A stretch of 64,000 bases of DNA from Parietaria judaica (Eukaryota; Streptophyta; Magnoliopsida; Rosales; Urticaceae). The DNA is taken from assembly GCA_954871525.1 (NCBI GenBank), contig OX940868.1:27027056-27091055 (forward strand), given 5' to 3'. Position 1 is the stretch's first letter. Each line of letters opens with the position of its first letter. A model generated the notes under the pieces. That model ran no database searches and was not told where the DNA came from. It saw only the letters and a list, made by a program, of their open reading frames with translations. Below are positions 9,838-28,325 of the stretch, in pieces. A program made the translations under genes and the position numbers.

Positions 9838-12800
9838 CTATCTAGGAAAAAAATCAGAGACTGTAACGGCATTGACAGAACAACTATTGGCAGGAACTAT
9901 CTCAAGGTTGTTATTACATGGTTGGCTAGCAATGAATGCGGGTCGCTCGGGTTGGGAAATGTTTTGCGCTTCGCTTTTCATCATTAGAACAACGGAGGAC
10001 ATTGTAGGCCTCATCGACGCGCCTTCTTGAACGCACAGCAACCCGATTTGGACAAATCGTTGAAATTCAGAGGGATGACACGAGTCCTTCAAGCATGGAT
10101 CCATTAAATCAATTGCCTTCTTCTCATTCCACAATCGCCAAGCCTTAAACAACAATTAATTTTGATGAGATAGAATTCAGCTTGTTAAGGAAAATCCGGT
10201 GATTTTCTTTATGCATTTAAGGAAATAAACAACCGTACGTATGCTACGAGGCTTGGGGCATAATCAGACATATGAAAACTAGTGTTTTTCCGTCCACTTA
10301 GAATCTCCAGCAAGAGAACACCGAAGCTATAGACGTCGGACTTTGTCGAGTATTGCCCTTCCATAGCATATTCCGGAGCCATGTAGCCACTTTTCCCCCA
10401 AAATTGAAACAAAAATCAGTTTGATTGTGTGAAAAAGTATAGAGATTAGATTCCTATATTTAAGTAAGGCTTTAAAAGGTTGTGAAACATACTAAGTGCC
10501 AACAATTCTCATGGTGTTTTCCTGGGTTTGGTCCGTTCCAAACATCTTCGCCAAGTCGAAATCCTACACTTTAGGATTCATTTTGCTGTCTAACAAGATG
10601 TTGCTCGCTTTGAGATCGCGATGTATAATTTTGAGACGAGAATCTTCATGCAGATACACTACTCCGCGAGCAATACCTTCGATAATACTGCGTCTCGTCG
10701 ACCAATTCAGCTGACCTTGTTTGTCAGGGTCTACACAACAGTGACCAAGAGTATGTTATTGACATAAATTGACTTAAAATCAATTTAAACATAGATCAAA
10801 AGCACAAGTTTTAGATATGCACAAACCAAATAGAAAATAATCTAGGCTTTTGTTGGAGACATATTCATATATAAGCAACTTCTCTTCTCCTTCCAAGCAG
10901 AATCCCAGAAGCCTAACGAGATTTCGGTGCTGAAGCTTCGCTAACAACACAACCTCGTTTTTGAACTCCGCTGAACCTTGCCCTGAGCTTTTCGATAGCC
11001 TCTTCACAGCTATATCTCTACCACCAAGAAGTGTTCCCTAAGAAATTATATGTAATTTATAAGTACTAGTAGTCATTGTTTCACATATAAAGTAGAACCT
11101 CGTTTAATACTCGATAAATTAATAAATTCTACTAAATAATATTTTTGTATGATATTGACTCTAACTAAATTACTATTATCCCTCTGATGAATTAATAACA
11201 ATATTAAAATTCTCTAGTCCAACAATATTAATTTATAGAGGTCCATTGTACTAAGTGCTAAGAGAATGATGAATTCCGAACTGTTTGTTTTGTGAAAACT
11301 GATAATTTCACTACCGAGGATTTTATTTTAAAATGTGCACCTTTTCCGGCTAGTCTTCTTTTTTATTTGTACTCCATCCAAGGGAAATAACAATCTAATA
11401 TAGATCCTTAGGTAAATTAAATTATCATATGGTTGATGCAAACAGAGTTAAAACAGCTTGTGTCCTATTACCTTGTACACTTCACCGAACCCGCCCTTAC
11501 CGAGCATGTTGTTATCAGAAAACTTGCTTGTCGCAATCTGAATACTTCTAAAATTATACTGCAACGACTCCACCGATGTATCATCCCCTGAGATTCATAT
11601 CCGGAGAGTGTTAAAATTAGATACAGAGCTTACAGTTTTTTTAATTAGCGGATCATATTGCAAATAAATTTGGAGATGTACCACTTCTATCTTGTGTGAT
11701 TACTGCATTGTACTTCTTTCTTGCTTTCCATCGTAGGAGTGAGTAGGCTGAGGAAACCAGAATAAGTATACCAAAAACTGGAACCACTGTTGCAACTAGC
11801 ACATGTGATTTTGTTTTGCCAGTTCTGGTTGATTTCCCTGCACATACTTACTTATAAGTAGCTATAAGCGAGACTTTGCCCTTAACGTACGCTGTAAGGC
11901 CGGCCCTATTCATTAAATTTTTAGGCGATCACCCAAGACCCTCGTGATATTATGCACAAAATTTCCTTAAAAAACCCCATATATTATAGGGATAATTGCG
12001 ATTAAGTGGAGAGGAGACTACGCAAATTCTTTTTGTGGTGGGCGAAGTACCTAAAAGAAATTAAAGTGTCCGATCAGATAATTCTGTCCAACTGCCGTCT
12101 CTTCCATTATGGTTCCACCATGTGTCAACGCTTCTCCTTGCTGTCACTTCACTTTTTGACCACGTGTACATATAATAGATATGAAGTCAAAACAAAGTAC
12201 AGTGCCAAGTCAAAGAGATAGCAGTTGGACAGAACCATCTAATCGAACACTTTTATTTCAAGTGGGTAATTCTCCGACCATAAAAACAACTTGGGTATTT
12301 TCCTCTCAAGTTGACTACTTATACCTAAACATGTATTATTTGTTAATAAAAAAAGAAAGAATTTGCTAAAAAAATCTTATTTGAGATTTCATTATAAAGC
12401 ATACCCTCCAATACTCCATGGCACAAAATACCATAGGCGGAACCAAAAGTCGGAAAGAGGGGGGGCTGACTCTTAATTTACTAAAGCTGAAACACAAACA
12501 CATGTATTTGGACTTGGATTAGGCTTAATAACAATTAAAAAATTATTGGGGGGCTAGATTTTTAATTTTATACGGGCTGACATCTGTTTTTTGCTTGAAG
12601 CTAATGGCAAATACAAAATCCTTGGGGTGGCTTCAGCCAAGGTCCCTTTGAACTGCTTCCCACTTTGCAAAATACTATTCCGAAAGGGTATGAATCTTAA
12701 TGAAAACTCAAATAAGTTCATTCTCCAATTTTACCCTAATAAGAAGGATTCTTTTTACCCTAAAGTCCCCAAAAATATTGGGCCGGGCCGGCACATATCC

Positions 12801-13625
12801 CTTGGATAATTTGGTACCTTGGGGCGGAAGAGGAGGAGTCTCTAGAGCGGTGGCGTTGAAGAACAAGACGACATCGTACATGACATAGCAGCTCGGGAGA
12901 AGCAGCTTTGCACTCCGCCGTCCACTGCAGCACGAGCGGATACTGTCCTTTGCTGACATGAAACACTTGCTGCAGTCACCTACCGTCAAGTCCGGCGTGC
13001 ACTGCGCCAACCCAAACACCGTCTCAGAACCAGTCAAGTTCTCCTTCGCTGCCGCAAACTTCCTCCTTGGCTCGGCATTTGCAGCCTTAGCCGCCATAGC
13101 GCCGACCATGCTGTCCAGCAACAGCTCGAACTGATCATCGCCTTTGCCATCATCTGCGCTGGAATCTCTTGCTCCGGGCAAGAACTTCGCCGGCGTCAGG
13201 CTCGGAAACGCGAAGATAGGCTGGTCGGAGTAGCGCAACAGGCAGAGGTCGTACCAGATCACGGCCTGTTTCTCGGCCGGGCATCGCCTAAGCAAGTCCG
13301 CGGAAGCGTCGGTCACGCACTGGGCACAGGCGGGCTCGGAAGCAGCGTCTCCACGGCAGAGGAAGAGCCCGAAGACCACGTCCGGAGGTCTGCGGCCAGC
13401 GCTGGCGTAGTAGAAGTCGTTGACGCCGTTGCGCGCGCTGGTGCCGAGTAAGAGGGATTTGAGAAGGGCGTCGAGGTTGGCTCGGTATGCGCTGTCGGGT
13501 GAGAAGGTCGTGGAATTTGCGCAGTCGTGGGAGATGTAGTTTGAACTTGCTGGGTGCGTGAGAAGCGTAGTAATCAGTAAAAGTAGATAAGGTGTAATCG
13601 TTGAGCTGGGTTTCGGGGGAGACAT
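9838..13625 (-). pseudogene. CRK-A: cysteine-rich receptor-like kinase pseudogene (in-frame stop, DFG to DFD)
   Basis: Seven exons in CRK layout: 12818-13625, 11682-11837, 11472-11587, 10827-11037, 10493-10730, 10239-10389, 9838-10143 (662 codons if read through). Exon 1 encodes a signal peptide and two DUF26 domains; the first has C-X9-C-X2-C (CRGDAASEPACAQC) instead of the usual C-X8, the second CTPDLTVGDCSKC is normal. Exon 2 is the TM helix. The kinase has a [10 protein letters not shown] loop, AVKRL lysine, [12 protein letters not shown] catalytic loop and MAPEYAMEG. The activation start reads KV-stop-DFDLAK: TAG at 10564-10566 replaces the usual Ser/Ala codon and the DFG glycine is Asp. 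All splice sites and phases are otherwise intact, so inactivation looks recent. It ends VSDFFPR, and its ectodomain differs clearly from CRK-B to E, so it is a separate lineage. A truncated receptor without kinase output remains possible. Confidence 0.88.
12425..12640. repeat. Probable non-autonomous transposon in CRK-A intron 1
   Basis: Starts near CATAGGCGGAACCAAAAG with a run of seven G and continues through GGGGGGCTAGATTTTTAATT to GGGGTGGCTTCAGCCAAGG. This resembles widely dispersed plant hAT-like repeats with G-run subtermini. Boundaries are approximate. The rest of the intron (11838-12817) shows nothing else recognisable apart from GGCCGGCCCT-type repeat DNA at about 11896-11950. Confidence 0.3.
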
Positions 13626-13889
13626 TTATGCTGTTTTCTTGATAATAAATTGGTCCATATTTTGTATTGTTAATAGTTATAAGTTATAACTAACACACCA
13701 ATTTTATTTCCTATTTTATTTGGAGACTAGCTAAAGAGTTGACCTCCAAATGCATGACGGGTCTGATGGCAATAATTGAGTATTCAACTCAGTGGCCAGT
13801 TGATGTGAACGGGCAAGTGGAGTATATTGACCGCAAACGATCGACGAGTCAGCAGAGGCCAGAGAGGTATAAGCTTGACTACAATAGCA

Positions 13890-14820
13890 CCAGGAAGAAA
13901 AAATATACATAACTTCAATAAAATAAAGCGTATTATAGCGTAATAGTCAAATAAAAAGTTGATGTTTACTAAATAGTTAATTTTTAGTTTATATTTATTC
14001 ATAGCCAATTAATCACGTTAATGAATATAAAATGACTTAAATACCCTTAAATATTATATTTATATATTTTGATTTTAATATCTAATTATAATTAACGGTA
14101 TTTTGTTCCACTAATTCAGCATTCGAATTTTCATTTTAATATCGAATTAAATATAAAAATCATAATTGAAATAGAAAATCCTTGAAATTAGGGAATACAA
14201 CCATTCCAGCTTCCATTCGCGGGGATTTTCGAATCACGTTATTAATCATTGGTACTTGGGTTTATTTCGAATATGCTTTCATTAATAGTTGGTAGGTTTA
14301 TTTTGAATCTGCGTTTATTAACTTATTTTGATTCTTGGTATATTAACCGTTGGTATATTAATAGGGTTTATCAACATGGTTTATTAATAGTTGGTAGGTT
14401 TATTTTGGATCTGCGTTTATTAACTTATTTCAAATCTTGGTATATTAACGTTATTAACCATTGGTACTTGAGTTTATTCCATAGCTGGAGCCAGTGTACA
14501 TATCCTGGTGCGACTCCGACCGTTATGGATCGAAGCTGGATCGACGTCGGCATATCAGAGAGAATTGACAAGGATTAACGACAAGAATTAATCGAGGATT
14601 TAAACATGCATATAAATGGATGAACTGAATGAATTTCGGATTTAATCTCTATCAGATTAGTCGAAGCATGTCGCTTCTCCTTGACGGCGTCAGAGACAAC
14701 GACGACGGATCCTTGGGAGACATGGATTGGGAGCACTGGCATTGACCGACATCAAGCTTATTGGCTGCCATGGATTTCTAGGCTTTGATGAGAGAGATTC
14801 AAAATTTCAATTAATCCCAC
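13890..14820. repeat. AT-rich element with a tandem duplication of about 110 bp
   Basis: The segment 14277-14385 (ATTAATAGTTGGTAGGTTTA, CTGCGTTTATTAACTTATTT) is repeated at about 14385-14490 with few changes. Flanks contain TAAATAGTTAATTTTTAG and TAGCCAATTAATCACGTTAA, similar to MITE termini elsewhere in the window, and a slightly GC-richer patch at 14500-14760 without a clear coding frame. I take it to be a non-autonomous transposon. 13626-13890 and 14820-15250 contain only AT-rich DNA upstream of CRK-A. Confidence 0.4.
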
Positions 14821-15254
14821 AAAATTTGCATATTTAATTGTAAATTTATTCAAACAATAAAACATAAATCAAAAGGAAATTTTTTGAATGGAATTTGTGT
14901 TGAAAACTCCACATCATCAAACATGGTTATTTCGTAAAGAAAATCAAACATTCGCTAAAATGCAATTTCAACGCTATTATGAACAATTTCTCTTAAAAAT
15001 ATTATCCAAAAACATTTGCAACTCTTTCAAACACTTCTATTTTCATAAACATATAAACAGAAACTAAAAAGACAACAAACTAAGATCGGGTCGTTTATGA
15101 ATGAAAAGTTAAGGAGATATATATTACCTAATTGCTTCACTATAATTACTATAATTATTATTAAATAAATGTACAATCCCAAAATGTAATCGTACTCTTT
15201 TCAAGAATTATCTTAGTTCTTAAGTTTATTATCTTTTTTCCCAATTGTATTTGT

Positions 15255-15960
15255 TATTTATTCACCTAGGGGTGACCGGTGAGTGAGTCGACGTCACTTA
15301 TTAATCCTCAGTAACCAATAAAGGCAATGACACTCTGTCAACGCCGAAGGACAGTACCAAAGCAAATCTTGGATGTGCGTATCCTATAAATACCCATCGA
15401 AGATCAGAAAGGAGATTAGATCATAAATCGGATAACCAGATAGAGAGAGAATCCCATAGAGAGAAAGAGCATTCCTAGAGAGAGAAAGCTCAAGAGAGAC
15501 GAACAGAGGAGAACAGTCATCGACGGAGAGTGCGGAGTGGAGATCGCAGGTACGACGGAACGAAGTTGTGTCTTCGGAGAGGTTCCGTCGGAGATATCCT
15601 TCGCGTCGAGAGTAAATCTGGTTCTCAGAAGCGTATGAAGATTCTGGGAAGACTCCGATCGTCTTGAGAGGAGAGCTACACAGCGGAGACATCCGTGCGA
15701 AGGGTAGTCAGAGAAGATCGTGGAGTCGGGTCTGGTGTGGGTCCGGTTAGTGTAAAGATTAAACTGATCAAGTTTGTATCTTTAGGATCTGATTGTATTC
15801 TCATAATATTGATTATTAAAGAATCAAGGGTTCTGTCCATTATCGTGTTACAATTCCGCAATTCTGTTCGATATTATTATCTTGGTGCTCGTGTTGTTGC
15901 GGTGAAATTCCCAATAGTATTTAAAATTATTAATTTATATGACTTCAGTTATCTTCGTGT
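15255..15960 (+). repeat. Possible LTR-type promoter/retroelement remnant with TATA box
   Basis: A TATA box (CCTATAAATACCC, core at 15385-15392) is followed by an AGAGAGA-rich leader (15410-15500) and a GC-richer untranslated-looking stretch to about 15750, then AT-rich sequence. This U3-R-U5-like arrangement is common in plant LTR or TRIM elements, but no matching second LTR, primer-binding site or target duplication was found. It could instead be the 5' region of a decayed gene. No credible ORF follows. Confidence 0.25.
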
Positions 15961-16663
15961 ATAAATATTTATTGGTTATATTTTGTATTTGTTGCTTCTT
16001 AAAAATCTTTTTTTGAACATTTATTATATCTCTTTGACGTTTGACGTCAGATATAATTCTCGTCGAGTTTATAACTCGATCTCAAATGAAAAAAATAAAT
16101 AATGATTTCGGTAAAAAAATAAAATAAAATCAAACTCTCTACAAACTCTGACTCAAGAACTATTATTGTTTGTTTGTATATTGCGTTATTTTTATTTATG
16201 ATTGATTTTTTGTTCTTTTTGTATTTGTAGAATCATTAATTATTCCATCGATGAGTGCGTGCATTTCAAAACATGAATACACGCTCAAGCAGAAAAAAAA
16301 GACAAGGAAGCACAAAGGCTTCTTAAAATTCATGGTAAAAAGTTCTTCCTCTTTTATGAACTTTAATTGTCAGGCATTAATCAAACGGACTCAAATTTGT
16401 TTCTTATGAGTTTCATCACCATGAATAAACTTTATGATAGCATATTGGTTCAAAGATTCATGAAATCCATAGTAATAATTTCTTCCCTTTTTCATGACTT
16501 CTACATTAATCACAATAATAAAAAAAATTATGAAAACATCGGTGCAAAGGTTAATTGAGGATTATACTCTAATTGGATGGATTTTTAGTTTTATTTTAAA
16601 AAAATACAAATCCTCAAAGAATCGCAAATCCCAACAACTTATCTTGTGCTACATGAATTGTAT

Positions 16664-16664
16664 G

Positions 16665-16712
<48 letters not shown>
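16664..16712. repeat. (TA)n microsatellite
   Basis: About 48 bases of alternating AT. The surrounding 15961-17760 is AT-rich intergenic DNA with no gene recognised; shorter (TA)n tracts occur at about 18190-18210 and 18700-18716. Confidence 0.9.
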
Positions 16713-16716
<4 letters not shown>

Positions 16717-17764
16717 AATGAACGAAATGTCCATTTTGTGTCGATTCTTTTATTTATGACCAGTGTATTTTTTACTCTCACAAATGAGAATTTCTTAAAA
16801 GGTTTGACATAAAATAGAGTCGTACAATTTCTTTTAAAAAAATATATACCAACTACATATATATTTCCTTAAAAAAATTACATTAAAAAAAGTGATTTGC
16901 CATAAAAGAGTATTTATGGAGACTCGAGAAAAGAGTGATTTACTTCTAATTAGTTCTCTTTAGAGAAATGAAGATCCAAAAATTTAACCGTTACATACTC
17001 TCTTCACTTTTTGTAAACAAAACTACATTGACAATACATGCACTTGATTTCCAACCTTGGCTAATTTCAACTCTAATACAGAAATGCATGACAATTTGTA
17101 TCTTTATTCAAGTGAAAGTAAACTTGAGAAGCAAAAACAATCTCCAACAAAATATGTTAGGACGAATAATCAATAATCACCTAATTATAATCACCGTGCA
17201 ATACCGTCAAATCAACACTATGACTTATATGTATATACAAATAAATACGGAAATATTTGTACAAAAAAGTTCTCAATAACTTTCAATCCCTACATCTACG
17301 TGTCAAGTACTACAAAATTGAACAATTAATTAACATAATTGGAAACAAAAATAAGGAAGCTTGTCAAAATTATAGAACTTTTATATATATTCTGCATTAT
17401 ATTGTCCACTTCGAAATACTTCAAATAGAAAAATATGTATCCCAATTCACGATTACAAGTGTTGGATTTCACCACTGTCCGAACTGTTGTATGTAGTTTA
17501 GACTATTATTTTTAAATGAGGTAGAAAGTAAAGTGAACTAAATTTAATTAGACGACGTTTTTTGAAATGTCATCTATGGACATGCTCGCTACGACAGAAA
17601 TAGCTGACCGCCGCCGCGAGTTCTTGGTACCACACGCCCCGAGTACTCGGCCAACGAGTCAAACGATGCTCAAAGACGCCGGGGTAAACATAAATAATCT
17701 CGCGGTGAAGAAGTCTTGTTGAACGCAAACTCCTTTGTGGGAAACACTAATACTTTTATGAGAG

Positions 17765-18010
17765 CTTAAGTTAAATAGCCAACTATTGATAGTTCAAGAT
17801 TGACAAAATAGTCAATGTTTGGTTAATATTTATAAATAGTTAATTAATCATATTAATCATTATAAAAATAGTCATATTAACCATTATAACTATATTAACT
17901 ATTGACAAAATGTGATGTTTGAGAGCTTAAGTTAAATAGCCAATTTGATAGTTTTAAAATTTACAAGATAACCAATGTTTGAGTAAAAACCTTAAGTTTC
18001 CTAAAATGCA
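17765..18010. repeat. MITE-like repeat (GAGCTTAAGTTAAATAGCCAA family)
   Basis: GAGCTTAAGTTAAATAGCCA occurs at about 17762 and again at 17931, with interior AAAATAGTCAATGTTTGGTT and TTAACCATTATAACTATATT. Closely similar interiors are found at about 40130-40370 and 48525-48765, so this is a dispersed AT-rich non-autonomous family. Exact ends and target duplications are not resolved. Confidence 0.5.
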
Positions 18011-18262
18011 ATATAAACATAAGTGACTATTTATAATAATTTCTCTATTACTTCATATAATAAAGGCATCAGTAGACTAACATTATAACACATAATTTCG
18101 TTTGATGTGGTATTTTTTAGTATTTGTCAATGAAATGATAGATGATAATGTAAATAATTATAGACATGTTCATTCACAAAAGGACCAAGATATATATATA
18201 TATATATAACCAATTTTAAAGCTCAAAAATCTTAAAAAATAGTATACAAACAAACGTCCGTA

Positions 18263-20996
<2,734 letters not shown>

Positions 20997-23900
20997 TATT
21001 GGTTTTCAGTTGACCAGTAAATCGTGTAAATGGTATTTATTCAAAGCTTGTATTGAATGAATGGGACCATATTTTACTGATGTAGGTGTAACCGTGTAAA
21101 GAAAGCGACATCAATTTTTTTTTTCTTTCAAACTTGAGGTAAATGCTAAGTAGTCCCAATTCTTTTATTTTTTTTTAAATAACAGTGGCATAAAGACCTC
21201 ATATAATCTTATAAATGTGGAAGGGTCGGTTTATCCAACTCCCACATTTTTTTCCGATAAAATTCAAATCTGGACTAATGATTTGCCAAAATGCGGATCC
21301 GAAATGTCTACAAAATGCCCGAACCTATTTATGGTGATAAAAACTACTAGTTAATTGGAATATGGATCTACTCTTAATCCTTTTTACGTTGACAATTGTA
21401 TTTTGCATTTAAATATCAATTTAATTACTTGATATATATATATATATATTGATTTATTTTTTAAAAATGTTTTCCTTAAATGTTGCTAAACATAATAACT
21501 AATTAATTTTTACAAACCCTTAATTATTCGAATAAGGTAATTAAAAGGATATTTCAATTTTTTTTTATTAAAAAGGATTCAATCGATTAAAAACTGGAAA
21601 AACAAAATCCTAAAAAATCATTCACAATCAAACGTAATATTTTCACCATTTTTTTGTCTCATATAAAACCATATTCACACGCAATTTTTTTATACGCAAC
21701 TATAATTACAAAATTACAATGACGAAATTACAATTACGTATATTTATATGTAGTTACGGAACTGTAATTACAAAACTACAACTACGTAACTATAGTTACG
21801 ACGAGTACATATATTTAGTTTGTGATATCACCCTTTCCTTTGCTCTTTTTTTTTTCTTTGAATTTTGTTTGGTGATATGTGCCTTGACTCAATTCTAGTA
21901 TCAACGTTTAAACCTCCGTTTTGTGAAGCAAGTAATGCTAACAAAGAAGCAAAATATTACGAATGAGGAGTTTTTTTTTTTTAGTAGGGAATGAGGAGTT
22001 TTGTTATTGTTGAAGCAGTTAATACTCGTTTGCAGTTGAGATTTACTTAAAGCTTATCACAAATAAAATCCAGAATATTTTTCACAATCCTAAATTCATA
22101 CAATGTAATTTTCTATATATAAACCTCGTCGCTCAAGGAGTAGAATAAACTTCCATGAACTTTTCAACAAGGACTAACAACCCTGCGGGCGCCCGACGAA
22201 AGTCCACTGGAAACCGCAAATTTCGGAATACTTTTATTTTTTAAACCGACGAACACAAATTTTTATTGCACCTTCATACCAATTTTGTTGTCTGGGCAGT
22301 GCCAGCCAGCCATACACAAATCATATAATATTATCGTAATAAAAATCTCAAAATAATTTAAAAACAAGTTTAATAATCCTTTTTTTTTTTTTTCAAAACC
22401 CGAGCCGGGCCTGCGCCTAGGCTTGGCATCAAGTCATCAACCAACGGGGAGTTGAATAGACATCTAATAACTTTTGAACAAGACAGCGAGACATATTGGA
22501 CCAGCAGTTGACTCGGTCAACCAAGTCGTTTTGGCTGTGGAGAAATTGATTCCATTTTGTTTTCCACATCTGATTGTCGTAAGATTCACGTCTCACAGGT
22601 TTCTTGTCAAGTCTCTCATTACCCATAGAATCCGGTGTTTGAGTATTACCACATGTGGCTGTAAGTAAGCAAGAAGACTATATTATGATCAGGTGTTTTC
22701 TTTTTGGGATCTAAGAAGTGTTAGAAAGTTATTTTGAGAAAATAGGAATTTGAAATTTTAATGCGTAAAGTCTTTATTCATCGTAGACTTGAATACAAAA
22801 CATTAAATAAACACCAATATTTTAGACCTTTAAAAAGTAATCCTACTTTTTTTTTGTTAATTGCGGCATATATACCAAAAGTTTCACAAAGTATAACGTT
22901 AAAGATATATATATATAATCGCGAACACTTCCATTACATGGCATTGCCACGTTATTATTTATAAACAATTTAATATATAATGTGTGTTTTGTAACGAAAA
23001 TAGTAAGAAGGCGGACGGCCTAATTAGAAGAAAATAAAAAAAACAAGTTATTTATGTGCACAGGTTAAGGAAAATATCGCATTCTGTGCACAGGTTAAGG
23101 ATGTGGGCATTGTTTTTGTATTTACTATTTACTGCTGTGACTTTCTTAGAGTTTTTTTTTAGATGACGAAAAAGGAAAAAGATCGTTAGTTTTTGGGTTG
23201 GGCTGATGCCCCACGGGTAGAGTTGGATTTCGATTAAGCTTTTGGATTTGGATTTGGATTTAGATCAGCCCATTTAATTAACTAAAACAATTGAACTAAA
23301 AATCCCTAATAAAATACAAGTTGAGAATATATGACACTAAAAAAATATAGTCTAACTCTAACTGCCCAATTTAATATGCCATTATTAACCTTTTTAAAAT
23401 AAATAAGAGCATTTAATGAGAAAACATAAAAGTCAAGGTGGCTTCAACTTTTAAAAGTTTAAAATGCTCCAATGAGGAAGCATTTATTTGAAAATGACAT
23501 TTCACGAGTAGATTGGGACAGAAGTGCTAAAGTTAAACTACAAATGTTGAACTTAAAACATTAAAGAAATCTATTTTTTTCTTCTTGGCATAATTCAAAA
23601 GCATATCTGGTCATAATGACTAATCTTCATGACTTCATCCAAGTCTACGTCAGTGCACAAAACGCTTATTCTAACTTCTAAAGGTTTTAGATTCAATGTA
23701 TTCAACGTATAATTAAATTAAGAAGATTCCTATATTTGGTGGGAAGAAAAAGGAAATAAAATAAAAAATGACCCACCACACCTACATCTATACATAAATC
23801 ACTTATATATATATATATATTATTTTGTATGATAATGGCATTAGTACATATCTAAACTTTCGTTTGATGTGGTATTTCTATATTTGTTCAATGCAGAGAA

Positions 23901-24097
23901 GGAATGATGATGTAAATAATTAAAGACATGTAAAGGAAAAAGAACGGTCCGAAGTATCAAGTATGAACTAAGTATACGTATATGGATTAGATACCTTTAT
24001 TCACAAAATGATCAAGATATAAACAAAGCAACCCAAAACTATTTTTATTTTTTTAGCTTTAACCATCTTTCAAAATAGTACATAAATATCATTCGTA
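20997..24097. other. Intergenic spacer CRK-B to CRK-C
   Basis: No gene recognised. Holds the CRK-B upstream region (21000-21250, similar to 33620-33900 upstream of CRK-D), AT-rich repeat DNA with TAATTACAAAA/GTAACTATAGTTACG motifs (21690-21820), a paired W-box (22508-22520), poly-T at 22380-22394, and from about 23400 the duplicated 3' flank of CRK-C (similar to 30330-30560). Confidence 0.6.
22508..22520. promoter_or_regulatory. Paired, inverted W-box motif
   Basis: TTGACTCGGTCAA contains TTGACT on the plus strand and TTGACC on the minus strand, separated by one base. W-boxes bind WRKY factors and are typical of defence-responsive RLK promoters. It lies about 1.5 kb upstream of CRK-B and 1.6 kb downstream of CRK-C's stop codon, so its relevance to transcription is unproven. 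Confidence 0.4.
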
Positions 24098-27028
<2,931 letters not shown>

Positions 27029-27675
27029 TATTGGTTTTCACTTCAGTGGACCAATAAACAGAGGAGTCAATGGTATTTATTCAAAACCGTGGTTCTGAGC
27101 AACTTGTATTGAGACAGCATTTTTTATTTTTTATTTTTAAACATGAGGTAAATCTATATGTGGAAAGGTCAGATAAAGATTCGAAGTTTCTTCAATTATC
27201 TTTGATAATCATCGATTATGTCTTGCCGGTAGTCGTCGCAAATATTCCATGTCAATCGATTATCCGAAAAAATAATGTAAAAATAACAACAACAAAATTG
27301 GGTACTTTTCGGAAAAAAAATTGCACTTTTCAATAATTTTAGGCAAAAGTACTTTAAATGCAAAAAAAACATAATTTTATTTGAGTATGACGTGACTTTA
27401 TGAGAGACTGAGACTATATTTTTTTACATATAATAACTTAGTAAATATATTCTTAAAACTTGTTGAAAACCGCTCTTATCAAAGACTGGTTACTTTTTTA
27501 AAACAAATGAATAAAAGTGACAGATCTGGACATGTCTTAGTTTGTGTTTTCTTGGATGGACTTGGATCTCAGGATTTATTAATATATAAAATAAAGTTGG
27601 AGGGTCTGGTTGGTCTGGACCCTCCTACATATAAGCATTAATCTCACATCTATATTTTGTAATGACATATTTTTA

Positions 27676-28044
27676 AGGGATAATACCGCAAAGTACCCAA
27701 AGTTTTTGGTCTAACGGGTTTTCATGAACCACATATTGTTGTATTAGAGCCAAGGTATACAATTTTTTTTTTCGTGATTAAAGTGCAAAGGTACGTTTGG
27801 AGCGCTCACCAGATTTGACCATCAAAATTCACTAGCGGACGTTAATATCATAAAAAAATCAATATATTTTAGTAAAAATATTTAATTAATACTAATATTT
27901 TTTTATGAAAAAAAATAAAAAATAAATATCCATTAGTACATTTTAACGGTCCAACCTGGTCAATGCTCGAAATGGATCTTTGGGCCCTTTAGTATTATTG
28001 CCCGTTGGACTAAAATTTTAGATATTTTGGTTGGGATTATCCCT
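27676..28044. repeat. MITE with AGGGATAATACC / GGGATTATCCCT ends
   Basis: AGGGATAATACCGCAAAGTA at the left and GGTTGGGATTATCCCT at the right are inverted partners, and the sub-ends share the idea 'AAAGT..CCCAAAG / CTTTGGGCCC'. About 370 bp, no coding potential. 27029-27675 is CRK-C upstream DNA with nothing else recognised. Confidence 0.55.
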
Positions 28045-28104
28045 ACTTTTCATGTTTAAGGTTTTCAGATTAAAGACATTTTGATTTTCCGTGCCCAGAA
28101 TGAA

Positions 28105-28325
28105 TGTTACGTCAGGAAAACTTTAATTGTCATTGACTTAATAATATGTTTTCAATCCGGTGTAAACAAAACTATAGAATATACCACCACAATAGGTATA
28201 AATTTGAAGTCTTTCTTTTGTTGTCTTTAATCTTATATTATAGTAAAATCTAAAAAAAAGTAATGGTTATTCTCCTTATTGCTAATTTAGAACCTCGTGA
28301 TACCTTACATCGTATCAGAGCTCAT
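28105..28325 (+). mobile_element. LTR-retroelement remnant with tRNA-Met primer-binding-like site
   Basis: CGTATCAGAGCTC at 28311-28323 closely matches the plant initiator-tRNA-Met primer-binding site (TGGTATCAGAGC). It directly follows a possible short LTR beginning TGTTACG (28105) and ending TTACA (28309). No gag-pol or second LTR was found, so this would be a degraded or TRIM-type element. Confidence 0.35.

Noticed and set aside
10496..10714. Plus-strand frame across the CRK-A catalytic exon
   Set aside because: Antisense of the [12 protein letters not shown] exon, whose true minus-strand frame is interrupted by TAG.
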